Origin: Dermabacter sp.
Lineage (GTDB): Bacteria; Actinomycetota; Actinomycetes; Actinomycetales; Dermabacteraceae
NCBI GenBank assembly: GCA_030538475.1
Contig: JAUNTX010000003.1
Location: forward strand, 248,001-312,000
DNA: 64,000 bases
Direction: 5' to 3'
Shown here: piece by piece, positions 27,066 to 36,630 of the stretch
How the letters are laid out: every line of letters begins with the position of its first letter
Position numbering within the stretch: the first letter of the stretch is position 1
Notes under the pieces: model-generated
Told to the model about the DNA's origin: nothing
The model's input: only the letters and a program-made list of their open reading frames with translations
Databases searched by the model: none
Made by a program: the position numbers and the translations under genes

Positions 27066-30000
27066 TTGTCGCACCACGATCAGTCCCCCGCCCCCTCGCC
27101 CTCTCCCGCCCCATTCCAGGGCGATCCCGCGCAGCAGGCCACCTCCGCCGCCGTCCGCGCCCAGGTGCGGGCGTGGGTCGAGGAATCCTCGCACCTGCCC
27201 ACCCCGCGGCAAGCGCGCATGCTGGCCGACGTTCTCAAGGATCCGGCGGGGCTCGAGTTCACGGTGGGGTTCGTGGATCGGGTGGTGCGGCCCGAGGATC
27301 CCGCCGCGGCTGCCACGCATCTGCGCACGCTGGCCACGGATCCGCCCGCGTTCCTTCCCGCGGCCATGCGCCCGCTGCTGGCCGTCGGCTCCGCCTCCTC
27401 GAGGGCGCTACCGCGCCCGGTGATCGCCACGGCGCAGGCGGCCATGCGCTCCATGGTGGGTCACCTGATCCTGGATGCTCGCGATCCGCACTTCGCTCGC
27501 GCGCTCGCGCGCTATCGAAAGGCGGGGGTGCAGCTCAACGTCAACCTGCTGGGCGAAGCGGTCCTGGGCGCGAAAGAAGCCGGTAAGCGGCTTGCCGGGG
27601 TGCGCTTCCTGATCGAGCGGCCCGACGTGGACTACTGCTCGATCAAGGTCTCCTCGATTGTGGACCACATGAGCCTGTGGGGCGCGAAGGAGACGGTGGA
27701 GATCATCGTCGAGCGGCTCCTGCCGCTGTACCGCCTGGCGGCCACGCAGGCGAGGCCCACATTCATCAACCTGGACATGGAGGAGTTCAAGGACCTCGAG
27801 CTGACCGTCGAGGTGTTCGAGCGGCTGCTTCGCCGCGACGAACTGCGCACTCTGTACGCGGGCCTCGTGCTTCAGGCATATCTGCCGGATGCCGAGCGGA
27901 TGATGGAGCGCGTGCAGCGCTTTGCCGCGGCGAGGGTCGAGCGCGGCGGCGCCCCCGTCAAGGTGCGGCTCGTCAAGGGGGCCAACCTGGCCCTCGAGCG
28001 CGTGGATGCGTCGCTGCACGAATGGCCGCTGGCCACGTTCGGCTCGAAGCTCGAGACCGATGCGCACTACAAGCGCGTGCTCCGGGAGGCCCTCACCCCC
28101 GAGCACCTGAGTGCAGTGCACCTGGGCATCGCGGGCCACAACCTCTTCGACATCGCCTACGCCTACCAGCTCATGCAGGAGCGGGGAATCCCGGTGGCGC
28201 GGCGGGGCGAGGCGGCGCCGCAGGTCGAGTTCGAGATGCTCGCGGGCATGGCGCCCGCCCAGCAGGAGGTCATCTCGCGCAGCGTCGGCCCCATCCGCCT
28301 CTACGTGCCGGTGGTGAGCCCGAAGGAGTTCGACGTGGCCGTCTCCTACCTGGTGCGGCGGCTCGAGGAGAACGCTTCGAGCGAGAACTTCATGTCGGCC
28401 CTCATGGAGCTCGAGGAGCGCGAGGACCTGTTCGCGCGCGAGGCCGAACGCTTTGATCGGGCGCTCGCGGAATCGCTCGCGCGCGGCGCCGACACGACAC
28501 ACCGCACGGGTGATCGCGGGGCCGAAGCGAACGGCGAGATCACGCTCGGCTCCCCCACCCTTCCCGCGCGTCCAGGCCGCTTCGTCAACACCCCCGATAC
28601 CGACGTGTCGACGGCCGCGAATCAGGAGTGGGCAGCCGGGGTGCGGGAGCGAATCTCGGCGAGCACCCTCGGACTCGCGGAGGCCGACGCCGCCCGGCTC
28701 GAGAGCGTCCAGGAGGTCCAGGACGCGATCGCCTCGTGCCTCGAGGGCCAGCGCGCGTGGGATACCGCGGGGGCGAAGGAGCGCGCGCGCATTCTGCGGG
28801 ACGTGGCCGTCCACCTCGCGCACCACCGCGGCGCGCTGCTCGAAGTGGCGGCGAGCGAGACCGGGAAGATGCTCGAGCAGGGCGATGCCGAGGTGAGCGA
28901 GGCGATTGACTTCGCGCTGTACTACGCCGACAGCATCGAGGCCCTCGCCTCCCGCACCGACGTGGTGCTCGAGGCGCGGCCCCTCACGCTCGTGACGCCG
29001 CCGTGGAACTTCCCCATCGCGATCCCGTGCGGTTCGATCCTTGCGGCGCTCGCCACCGGCAGCGCCGTCATCGTCAAGCCCGCGCCCCAGGCCCGGCGCA
29101 CCGGCGCCTACCTCGTGCGCCTGCTGCACGAGGCGGGCATCCCGCGCGACGTGCTGCGGCTCGTGGACGTGCCCGAGAACGAGGTGGGGCGCGCCCTCAT
29201 CGCCGATACGCGGGTGGATCAGATCATCCTCACGGGCGCGTACGAGACCGCCCAGCTGTTCGCGTCGTTCAATCCCACGACCGCGATCAAGGCGGAAACG
29301 AGCGGGAAGAACGCGATCATCGTGACCCCGCACGCCGACCTCGATCTCGCGGTCAAGGACATTGTGGCGAGCGCGTTCGGCCACGCGGGTCAGAAGTGTT
29401 CGGCCGCGTCCCTGATCGTCACGGTCGGCTCGGTCTCCACCTCCCGACGTTTCCACGCGCAGCTCGCGGACGCCGTGCTGAGCCTCGACGTGGGGCACCC
29501 GACCTCGCCGCGCGCCACCGTCGGCCCCGTCATTGAGGAGCCGGAAGGCAAGCTCAAGCGCGGCCTCAGCGTGCTCGGCCCCGGCGAATCGTGGCTGTCC
29601 CGCCCCCGCGCCCTCGATGCCACCGGCCGTCTGTTTTTCCCGGGCCTGCGTGCCGGGGTGAAGGAAGGCAGCGAGTTCCACCTGACCGAGTACTTCGGTC
29701 CGGTGGCCGGCCTCATGCACGCCGACACGCTTGAGGATGCGATCCGGATGGTCAACGGCACCGACTACGGGCTTACTTCCGGCCTGCACAGCCTCGACGA
29801 AGCGGAGATCGAGACCTGGCTGGACGCCATCCAGGCGGGCAACCTGTACGTCAATCGCGGCATTACGGGTGCGATCGTTCAGCGCCAGCCGTTTGGTGGC
29901 TGGAAGCGCAGCGCCATCGGGCAGACCGCGAAGGCGGGCGGCCCCAACTACCTCGTGCACCTCATGGACGTGCACGACGTGGATCCGGGCGCCGCTCGCA

Positions 30001-30536
30001 CCGATGCGTGGCTGCGCAGCGCGATGGATTCCGATACGGGCGAATGGCGCGGCTTCTTCGCGCCGCGCGACATTCAGGGCCTGCACGGCGAAATCAACGT
30101 GCTGCGCTACCGTCCGGCGAGCGTCGTCGTGCGGGCCGCGGCAGGTGCTCACCCGCGGGACGTGGAGCGCGTGCTGCACGCCGCCCAGGTGGCGGGGGTG
30201 CGCTCCGAGGTGTCCGTGGCTGACGCCGATGCCGGGGTGGCGGCGCGAGCGGCGGGCCTCACGGTGATCCATGAAGACGCCGCCCGGTTCGCCTCGCGCC
30301 TGTCGGCCCTCGCCGTGGACCGCGTGCGCGCCATCGGCGGCGTCGAGCCCGAGCTGCGCGAAGCCATCGTTCAGCGCCCGGAGGTGGCCCTGTTTGACCG
30401 GCCCGTCGTGGCCAGCGGGCGGATCGAACTGCTCACGTTCGTGCGCGAGCAGGCGGTCAGCGCCACGAACCACCGCTACGGCAACCCGCTGCCCTACGGC
30501 CTCGCTCAGCTCATCACGGGCCTCGGGGCCCGGTAG
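27066..30536 (+). CDS. putA: Bifunctional proline dehydrogenase / L-glutamate-gamma-semialdehyde dehydrogenase PutA
   Basis: 1156 aa, oxidising proline to glutamate in two steps. The N-terminal FAD-dependent PRODH barrel (about 90-470) includes LNVNLLGEAVLG, VKVRLVKGANLALE, and the HLGIAGHNLFDIAYAY region. The C-terminal aldehyde dehydrogenase (about 515-1000) has PWNFPIAIPCG and the catalytic Cys778 in FGHAGQKCSAA. A further ~150-residue C-terminal region follows. There is no N-terminal ribbon-helix-helix DNA-binding domain, so it is not self-regulating like enterobacterial PutA. Start is TTG 27066, supported by AAAGGAG at 27050-27056. Confidence 0.95.
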   Translation: MSHHDQSPAPSPSPAPFQGDPAQQATSAAVRAQVRAWVEESSHLPTPRQARMLADVLKDPAGLEFTVGFVDRVVRPEDPAAAATHLRTLATDPPAFLPAAMRPLLAVGSASSRALPRPVIATAQAAMRSMVGHLILDARDPHFARALARYRKAGVQLNVNLLGEAVLGAKEAGKRLAGVRFLIERPDVDYCSIKVSSIVDHMSLWGAKETVEIIVERLLPLYRLAATQARPTFINLDMEEFKDLELTVEVFERLLRRDELRTLYAGLVLQAYLPDAERMMERVQRFAAARVERGGAPVKVRLVKGANLALERVDASLHEWPLATFGSKLETDAHYKRVLREALTPEHLSAVHLGIAGHNLFDIAYAYQLMQERGIPVARRGEAAPQVEFEMLAGMAPAQQEVISRSVGPIRLYVPVVSPKEFDVAVSYLVRRLEENASSENFMSALMELEEREDLFAREAERFDRALAESLARGADTTHRTGDRGAEANGEITLGSPTLPARPGRFVNTPDTDVSTAANQEWAAGVRERISASTLGLAEADAARLESVQEVQDAIASCLEGQRAWDTAGAKERARILRDVAVHLAHHRGALLEVAASETGKMLEQGDAEVSEAIDFALYYADSIEALASRTDVVLEARPLTLVTPPWNFPIAIPCGSILAALATGSAVIVKPAPQARRTGAYLVRLLHEAGIPRDVLRLVDVPENEVGRALIADTRVDQIILTGAYETAQLFASFNPTTAIKAETSGKNAIIVTPHADLDLAVKDIVASAFGHAGQKCSAASLIVTVGSVSTSRRFHAQLADAVLSLDVGHPTSPRATVGPVIEEPEGKLKRGLSVLGPGESWLSRPRALDATGRLFFPGLRAGVKEGSEFHLTEYFGPVAGLMHADTLEDAIRMVNGTDYGLTSGLHSLDEAEIETWLDAIQAGNLYVNRGITGAIVQRQPFGGWKRSAIGQTAKAGGPNYLVHLMDVHDVDPGAARTDAWLRSAMDSDTGEWRGFFAPRDIQGLHGEINVLRYRPASVVVRAAAGAHPRDVERVLHAAQVAGVRSEVSVADADAGVAARAAGLTVIHEDAARFASRLSALAVDRVRAIGGVEPELREAIVQRPEVALFDRPVVASGRIELLTFVREQAVSATNHRYGNPLPYGLAQLITGLGAR

Positions 30537-30634
30537 GGCGAGGTGTGAGCGTAGATCCGGTGGTGGGCGCGGCGATGAGTCGGGGTTTCATGAATCGGAG
30601 TGACCACCCCACCTGATTCGCAAGGACCTCGCCG

Positions 30635-31665
30635 ATGCCAGAATTTACTTCCGGACGCCGTGTCGCCGGTAGTTACTGTCAATGCGACGACCTTCAGGTC
30701 GACGGTCCGAGACTCCATGTGATCCCATTTGAGCGCAGTGATGCTGGGTTGCGGATTGCCAGGCCGGTAGCGATGAGTTGCCCTACTTGCGGAGTAATCG
30801 TGCAGTGCATAGTAGGCAGACCCTAGGGTTGATCCATGCGCCGCACTTCGGGGCACCGGTCAAATTGTGGTGGCGCAAATGGCGCTGACTCTGTCCGGAA
30901 CCGGCCTGTCCGGTGAACTCGCTCATGGAGCAACACCCCACCGTCATGCCATGGAGAGTGTTGCCTACAATTCGCGCCACTTTGTGGGCAATCCAGCAGA
31001 TGCGACGCGAGAACGCCTCAGTTCATGGCTTAGCCCAGTAGCTGGGCTACCACCCGGCCAACACTGTGGCAGCCATCAAACCGGTGTTGGAAGCCACTGC
31101 GTCCGATGAGTCCCGCTTCGCGGACACCGCTATCTTGGCGTCGGCGAGTGTGCATCCGGCACCACTTCTCCACCAAGCTCGTGGATCAATGCAGGCGCGG
31201 ATCCAACGAGTGCACCGGACTAGTCGACCTCACTGGGGACAATCACCAACGCGTATGCGCCATTCTGCTGGACCTCGCCCCAGGCTGCCGCCTCAGCGGG
31301 GTCTCCAACTTGGGTGCCATCCCACGGCTACGAGAACGCAATCGAAGACCAGCTTGAGGCTGGCGTGACTGACTCCGATAGATTCCATGTGGTCCATCTC
31401 GGCACCGTCACTGTTGACAAGGTCCTCCGCCACATTCAACAGGAAATCCACGGCAACCGCGACCGAAAGGCCAACCCGCCGTAGCAGTTCCGCAGCTTCC
31501 TGCGAGCCGGACAAGAGCGACTCACCGATCGCCGACGGACATGTCTAGAATCCGCGTTCAGCTCAGATGAGTGCCACATCGAGGCCGAATTCGTGTGGCG
31601 CCACTCCCGATCAACTGCGTTCAGTCTATCGCCGATCCAGCAACGCGGGCGGCCTACGCACCTAA
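30635..31665 (+). pseudogene. Degenerate ISL3-family transposase
   Basis: Transposase fragments appear in order but in changing frames. First, an N-terminal zinc-ribbon-like piece (SCPTCGVIVQ, 30635-30826). Then APHFGAPVKLWWRKWR through MEQHPTV, WAIQQMRRENASVHGLAQ and SDESRFADT (30835-31130). Then HHFSTKLVDQ and TGLVDLTGDNHQRV (from about 31160). Then GYENAIEDQLEAG, FHVVHLGT and IQQEIHGNRDRK (31326-31480), LRAGQERLTDRRR and HIEAEFVWRHS (to about 31608), and finally QLRSVYR. In-frame stops lie at 30886, 31039 and 31482, and at least four frameshifts are needed. The ISL3 assignment is from remembered family patterns (DEHxWHH, TGMVDLTRD, AFHVVKL). Terminal inverted repeats were not found. It cannot encode an active enzyme. 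Confidence 0.8.
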
Positions 31666-31772
31666 CCCCAAGCGGGAGTACGAAGACCCTCAAGCGGGTC
31701 GCGCACTAGACAGTATGTCACCTCGCGTCGGCATTCAACGCTCTTCTTGCTTATCTCTCCAACAGATCATAC

Positions 31773-31801
31773 TTGACCTCATACTCAGCAACTGTTACCG
31801 T
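31773..31801 (+). promoter_or_regulatory. Promoter of the orphan membrane protein gene
   Basis: TTGACC (31773-31778), a 17-nt spacer, then TACCGT (31796-31801): a good housekeeping-sigma promoter, with expected transcription start near 31808. AAGGAG follows at 31820-31825, eight nt before the ATG. Confidence 0.6.
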
Positions 31802-31833
31802 TCGATTACAGAGACTAAGAAGGAGACGAAAAA

Positions 31834-32325
31834 ATGACCACACCCTGGATGGTAGCGATTGGTTCTTGGGTCGTATACCTCGCCTGCATGCTCCAGTCGG
31901 CTGACGCCCTGAGAAAACCGTGGGCGTGGCTCGCCGTGGCCCGATCCAAAGACTCCCAGAACTACCGTCGGGCTACGTCGACTTCGGTGATTCGGACGCC
32001 ATTTATACGCGCTATATCCGGAGTGGCAGACCAGTCCGCACTGGGGTGGATCCCTCGCTCGGTCGAATTGGAGAACTACAACACCCGCGCCTGGAACTGG
32101 TTGCTACTCTCGACCGGGTCCTGCATCTCCGCCATAGGGGCCAGCTTGGCAGCGATGGGGAAGCCAACGATTGACATTGATCCCAAGAATCCTGTGTCGG
32201 ACATACTGATCGTGGCGCTCACTCTTGCCGTCCCACTTTTCGCGGCCTGGAGGTCAGAGCCCAACCGCAAAAGGGAGGAGAAGAGAGCGATGGATGAGTA
32301 CAGCAGGACACATCCCCAAGGCTAA
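31834..32325 (+). CDS. Orphan hypothetical membrane protein in the AT-rich island
   Basis: 163 aa, family not recognised. Predicted helices at about residues 5-22, 88-107 and 122-141. A polar central region (about 30-85, with RSKDSQNYRRATST) and a very charged C-terminal tail (RKREEKRAMDEYSR) flank them. Translation signals are good (AAGGAG eight nt upstream) and the gene has its own promoter-like sequence. Codon choice and base composition differ from the neighbours, suggesting horizontal acquisition together with the adjacent insertion-sequence relic. No partner gene is evident. Confidence 0.65.
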   Translation: MTTPWMVAIGSWVVYLACMLQSADALRKPWAWLAVARSKDSQNYRRATSTSVIRTPFIRAISGVADQSALGWIPRSVELENYNTRAWNWLLLSTGSCISAIGASLAAMGKPTIDIDPKNPVSDILIVALTLAVPLFAAWRSEPNRKREEKRAMDEYSRTHPQG

Positions 32326-32667
32326 ACGTAGTCGATATTCACGCTTCACGCTCAACGGAACCATGCGCCGATGCTAAATCAGGCTTAGTGTGCCTTTATT
32401 TATCGACATCTCGAAGTTCCGGGCTAGCCCGCAGGTCCTTCGCGAATTTCGACAATAAACGATACGCGTTGGCTTGCACAAGAGGTTCGCCTGCTCAACC
32501 ATTCTGCCCAGCCGGAGATATGTGTACCACTCGAATCTGATTCATACATATGCACCGAGCTTCTTCCCCTTATTGAAAGCAAGGTCGTCAGCAGCCCCAA
32601 TCACGAACGACAAGCAGGGAGAACCCGCGCAATATACCTCTGTAATGCGCCGGAACGGGCCGGGTTT
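32326..32667. other. AT-rich stretch with no convincing gene
   Basis: 342 nt between the orphan membrane gene and the convergent UDP-glucose pyrophosphorylase gene. It contains the small palindrome CGGGCTAGCCCG at 32420-32431. The only open frame (TTG start at 32474, 65 codons) has no ribosome binding site or recognisable motif. I looked for a tRNA-like fold and did not see one. Confidence 0.5.
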
Positions 32668-34062
32668 CTAGCCCTCGAGCCGTGTCCCGGCGAGAATCCG
32701 GCCGCCCTCCTCGCCGAGGGTCACCTCGCCGTTGACGCTCACCCCTGCTCCGAAGAACCAGTCGCCTTCAACGCTGAGCGTGCGGGCGTTCCTCAGGCTG
32801 GGCGGCCCCTCGGGAAAGTGCGCCTCGAAATCGTCGACGAGCTTGTAGGGGGCATCGGCGAGGCGCACGAGCGGCACCTGATCCACGACCCGCTCGAGCG
32901 CGAGCGTGTCGGTCAGGGCGTAGGCGTCCGAGCGCACGAGCAGGAGGTCGCTCGTTGCCTTCACGGGCAGGAAGCGGGAGCGATCCACGGCAATCGCGGT
33001 CGCGCCCTCGAACACCTCGATGGCCGCGCCCATCGCCGATTCGATCTGGACCACGGGCGTGCTCGTCTTGTCCGCGGGATCCACGGTCTTCTCGTTGCGG
33101 ATGAGCGGCAGGCCCATCACGCCATCGCGCGCGCTCAGGATCTCCTTGAGCGCCACCAGATCGAACCACAGGTTGTTCGTGTGGAAATAGGGGTGGCGGT
33201 GCTCGTCGGTGAAGAAGTCCATCTCCTCCGGCGGGGTCTGCGCGGTGTCGCGCAGGATCAGGCGACCGTCGGCCTTGCGCACCGCGAGGTGCCCGCCCTT
33301 GCGGTCGGCGGCGGTGCGGCGGCACAGTTCCGCCGCGTACGGGGCGCCGGAGGCGGCGAACCAGCCCGCGATCTCCGGCGAGGGCACCGCGCCGAGGTTG
33401 TCGGAGTTGGAGACCGACGCGTAGCGAAAGCCCGCCTCGAGTAGGGAATCGAGCACGCCGGAGCTGAGCAGCGCCGTGTAGATATCGCCGTGGCCCGGCG
33501 GGCACCACTCCAGCTCGGGATCCTGCGGGAAGCTCACGGGCTCGAGGGTGTCCCGGCGCAGCTTCGGCTCCTTGTTCTGCAGGAAGTCCAGGGGAAGATC
33601 GCCGACGGGAAGCTCCGGGTAGTTCTCGAGCACGCGAAGGGTGTCGGCGCGCGTGCGGAAGGAGTTCATGAACAGCAGCGGCAGTCGCGCACCCGTGCGC
33701 TCACGGGCAGCGAGGACCTGCTGGACGATGATGTCGAGGAAACTGCGCGAATCGCGCACCGTGAGGAGCGACTTGGCCCTATCCATCCCCATCGACGTGC
33801 CAAGCCCGCCGTTGAGGTTGATGACGACCAGCTGATCGAACGCGGCCCGCATCTGCTCGGGATCGGTCTGGACATCGGCGAGCTGCGGCACCTCCAGCAG
33901 CGGGGAAATCGTGTCCTCGGGGATCGTCCCCGTCTCACCTGCGGCGAGCTGGTGGAAGAAGTCGCTGAAGACGCGGATGGCGGCGTCGGCCACCCCCGCC
34001 TGCCGCATCTTGTCCTGCGAGAGGGTGAGTGGGTGGGCTTGATCATTTCGCGGATCGCTCAT
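32668..34062 (-). CDS. UTP--glucose-1-phosphate uridylyltransferase (UDPGP family)
   Basis: 464 aa. The enzyme makes UDP-glucose for glycans and cell envelope. It belongs to the UDPGP family shared with eukaryotic UGPases rather than the short bacterial GalU type: NTP-binding [18 protein letters not shown] near residue 83, [28 protein letters not shown], and [18 protein letters not shown] in the C-terminal left-handed helix. Divergent from metG with 50 nt between the starts. Confidence 0.92.
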   Translation of the reverse strand: MSDPRNDQAHPLTLSQDKMRQAGVADAAIRVFSDFFHQLAAGETGTIPEDTISPLLEVPQLADVQTDPEQMRAAFDQLVVINLNGGLGTSMGMDRAKSLLTVRDSRSFLDIIVQQVLAARERTGARLPLLFMNSFRTRADTLRVLENYPELPVGDLPLDFLQNKEPKLRRDTLEPVSFPQDPELEWCPPGHGDIYTALLSSGVLDSLLEAGFRYASVSNSDNLGAVPSPEIAGWFAASGAPYAAELCRRTAADRKGGHLAVRKADGRLILRDTAQTPPEEMDFFTDEHRHPYFHTNNLWFDLVALKEILSARDGVMGLPLIRNEKTVDPADKTSTPVVQIESAMGAAIEVFEGATAIAVDRSRFLPVKATSDLLLVRSDAYALTDTLALERVVDQVPLVRLADAPYKLVDDFEAHFPEGPPSLRNARTLSVEGDWFFGAGVSVNGEVTLGEEGGRILAGTRLEG

Positions 34063-34112
34063 GGCACCAGCATAGGCAACCAGACGCCGGGTGCCGCATA
34101 GAATGGGCAGCT

Positions 34113-35912
34113 ATGAGCACTGTTCTTTCCGCCGTTGCCTGGCCGTACGCCAATGGTCCCCGCCACATCGGTCACGTGGCCGGGTTCGGCGTTCCTTCCG
34201 ACGTCTTCTCGCGCTACATGCGCATGGCGGGCCACGATGTCCTCATGGTCTCGGGCACGGACGAACACGGCACCCCGATCCTCGTGGCGGCCGACGCCGA
34301 AGGCATCACGGCCCGCGAGCTCGCGGATCGCAACAACCGCGTGATCGTCGAAGACCTCGTGAACCTCGGGCTCAGCTACGACCTCTTCACCCGAACCACG
34401 ACCCGCAACCACTACGCCGTGGTGCAGGGCATGTTCGAGACGGTGCGGGACAACGGCTACATGATCCAGGAGCGCACGCGCGGGGCCATCTCGCCGTCCA
34501 CGGGGCGCACCCTTCCCGATCGGTACATCGAGGGCACGTGTCCGATCTGCGGCGCCCCGGGCGCCCGCGGCGATCAGTGCGACACGTGCGGCAATCAGCT
34601 CGATCCCACCGACCTCATCAACCCCGTCTCCCGCATCAACGGCGAGACGCCGGAGTTCATCGAGACCACGCACTACTTCTTGGACCTGCCGGCCCTGGCC
34701 GACGAACTGGGCCGGTGGCTCGACGAACGCGAAGCCACGGGCCTGTGGCGCCCGAACGTTATCCGGTTCAGCCAGAACATCCTCGAGGACATCCGGCCGC
34801 GCGCGATGACGCGCGATATCGACTGGGGCATCCCCGTGCCGGGCTGGGAGGACCAGCCCACCAAGCGCCTGTACGTGTGGTTCGACGCGGTGATCGGCTA
34901 CCTGTCCGCCTCGATCGAATGGGCGCGGCGCAGCGGCGACCCCGAGGCATGGCGGGCCTGGTGGAACGATCCCGAGGCCCTGTCCTACTACTTCATGGGC
35001 AAGGACAACATCGTCTTCCACAGCCAGATCTGGCCCGCGGAACTGATCGCCCAGAACGGGAAGGGCTCGCGCGGAGGCTCGAGCGGCGAGCTGGGCGAAC
35101 TCAACCTTCCCACCGAGGTGGTGAGTTCGGAGTTCCTCACGATGGAGGGCAAGAAGTTCTCGAGCTCCAAGGGCGTCGTCATCTACGTGCGCGACGTGCT
35201 CGAGCGCTATCAGGCCGACGCCCTGCGCTACTTCATTTCCGCGGCAGGCCCCGAGAACCAGGACGCCGACTTCACGTGGGCGGAGTTCGTGGCGCGAACG
35301 AACAACGAACTGGTGGCCGGGTGGGGCAACCTCGTCAACCGCACGGCCGCGATGATCGCAAAGAACGTGGGAGAGGTACCCGCCCCGGGCGAGTTCGAGG
35401 AGATCGATACGGCGCTGCTGTCGGCCATCAACTACGGCTTCGAGACGGTGGGCACGCTCATTCGCACCCACCACCAGCGCGCCGCGATCGCCGAAATCAT
35501 GCGCCTCGTGGGCGAAGCGAACGCCTACGTGTCCCGCACCGAGCCGTTCAAGCTCAAGTCCGAGGATCAGCGCCCGCGGCTTCTGACCGTGCTGCACGTC
35601 CTCGCCCAGGCGGTCACCGATCTCAACACGATGCTCGCGCCGTTCCTCCCGTTTTCCGCGAACGAGGTGGAAAAGGCACTCGGCGGCACCCGCGTGATCG
35701 CGCCCATGCCGCGGATTGAGGAGGTCGAGGATCTGGACGGCGGGCCCGGCTACCCGATCATCACGGGCGATTACACGGAAGCTCCCGCGTGGGGCCACCA
35801 CGAGGTCGCGGTGGGCCGCCCGGTCGTAAAGCCCACGCCGATCTTCCGCAAACTCGATCCGGCCATCGTGGAGGACGAACTGTCCCGGCTCGGCATCTCG
35901 AGCGCCGAGTAG
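34113..35912 (+). CDS. metG: Methionyl-tRNA synthetase
   Basis: Class I aminoacyl-tRNA synthetase charging tRNA-Met, 599 aa. HIGH motif at 18-21 (GPRHIGHV), a zinc-binding insertion with CPICG ... CDTCGNQ, and a KMSKS equivalent KKFSSSKG. The length shows no C-terminal tRNA-binding (EMAP/Trbp111) domain. ATG 34113 is chosen by homology; the earlier in-frame ATG at 34029 lies inside the divergent pyrophosphorylase gene. Confidence 0.96.
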   Translation: MSTVLSAVAWPYANGPRHIGHVAGFGVPSDVFSRYMRMAGHDVLMVSGTDEHGTPILVAADAEGITARELADRNNRVIVEDLVNLGLSYDLFTRTTTRNHYAVVQGMFETVRDNGYMIQERTRGAISPSTGRTLPDRYIEGTCPICGAPGARGDQCDTCGNQLDPTDLINPVSRINGETPEFIETTHYFLDLPALADELGRWLDEREATGLWRPNVIRFSQNILEDIRPRAMTRDIDWGIPVPGWEDQPTKRLYVWFDAVIGYLSASIEWARRSGDPEAWRAWWNDPEALSYYFMGKDNIVFHSQIWPAELIAQNGKGSRGGSSGELGELNLPTEVVSSEFLTMEGKKFSSSKGVVIYVRDVLERYQADALRYFISAAGPENQDADFTWAEFVARTNNELVAGWGNLVNRTAAMIAKNVGEVPAPGEFEEIDTALLSAINYGFETVGTLIRTHHQRAAIAEIMRLVGEANAYVSRTEPFKLKSEDQRPRLLTVLHVLAQAVTDLNTMLAPFLPFSANEVEKALGGTRVIAPMPRIEEVEDLDGGPGYPIITGDYTEAPAWGHHEVAVGRPVVKPTPIFRKLDPAIVEDELSRLGISSAE

Positions 35913-35922
35913 GGTCGATTCC

Positions 35923-36630
35923 ATGACCTCCCCGACAGCCCCTGCCCTCATCGGTATCGCCCACGGGAGCCGCAATCGCTCCTCGTCCGAGGCCACCGAA
36001 CAGCTCGTCCACGCCGCGGGGAAACTCCTGCAGACCGCGAGCCACGCCGCCTACTTGGAGGACTTCGCTTCGCCGTCGATCCCCCAGGTCGCCGCGCAGC
36101 TCAGCGCTGACGGCCACGCGCGGGCCATCGCCGTGCCGCTCCTGTTCACGAGCGCGTATCACGCCACGGTCGATGCCCCGGGCGGGATTCGGGAGGCAGC
36201 CGAGCAGCACGCAGTCGCCGTGACCCAGAGCGACGTGCTTGGCACGGGCGACGACATGCTCGAGGTTCTGCTCACGCACCTGGCGACCCACGAGGACTCT
36301 TCACTGGCCGACGCTCGAGGGCAGGTCGTGCTGTTCGCCGTGGGCTCCTCCCGGCCGGGCGCGAACGAGGCCGTCACCGACCTCGCCGAGCGTCTCGCGG
36401 AGGCGACGGGTCGGATGGCGTGCGCGCGCTTTGCCACGTGCGCCCCGCGCGCGAAGGACCACCTCGAGGCCGCGACGGCGCCGGGGACTTTCCTGCCGCT
36501 GTTCACCGCGCCGGGGCTCCTGCTCGATTCCCTCGCGGCGCGCGCGGAGGCGGCCGGATGGCAGGTGCTCCCCCACCTCGGGACCTCGCTGGCCCCGCTG
36601 GTTGCCGCGCGCTACCGGGCGGCGCTGTAG
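35923..36630 (+). CDS. Sirohydrochlorin chelatase (CbiX/SirB-like)
   Basis: 235 aa. Two tandem chelatase-like halves: the first begins ALIGIAHGSRN with the metal-binding His, and the second has VVLFAVGSSRPGANEAV. It would insert ferrous iron into sirohydrochlorin to give siroheme. It follows metG by 10 nt and its 3' end overlaps hemD by 19 nt in convergent orientation. The neighbouring hemD-cobA-nirB genes support iron insertion for nitrite reductase over cobalt for B12. Confidence 0.88.
   Translation: MTSPTAPALIGIAHGSRNRSSSEATEQLVHAAGKLLQTASHAAYLEDFASPSIPQVAAQLSADGHARAIAVPLLFTSAYHATVDAPGGIREAAEQHAVAVTQSDVLGTGDDMLEVLLTHLATHEDSSLADARGQVVLFAVGSSRPGANEAVTDLAERLAEATGRMACARFATCAPRAKDHLEAATAPGTFLPLFTAPGLLLDSLAARAEAAGWQVLPHLGTSLAPLVAARYRAAL

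Larger units (their letters stand above)
30537..32667. other. AT-richer accessory island
   Basis: Between putA and the UDP-glucose pyrophosphorylase gene the base composition drops visibly (near 50 percent G+C in parts) compared with both sides. The interval holds a decayed ISL3-type transposase, an orphan membrane protein gene, and 342 nt of apparently non-coding AT-rich DNA. No tRNA or duplicated attachment site was recognised at the edges. Confidence 0.7.

Noticed and set aside
30517-30532. Hairpin at the putA 3' end as a terminator
   Set aside because: A six-bp CGGGCC stem inside the coding sequence with no T-run; too weak to call.
30867-31368. Several 70-100 codon open frames in the island
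   Set aside because: They are pieces of the frameshifted transposase or run in wrong frames through it; none has its own translation signals.
32326-32667. Possible tRNA at the island edge
   Set aside because: GGTTC-like strings occur but no acceptor stem or cloverleaf could be paired around them.
32474-32671. 65-codon open frame in the AT-rich gap
   Set aside because: TTG start, no ribosome binding site, no recognisable motif, and it runs into the convergent pyrophosphorylase gene.
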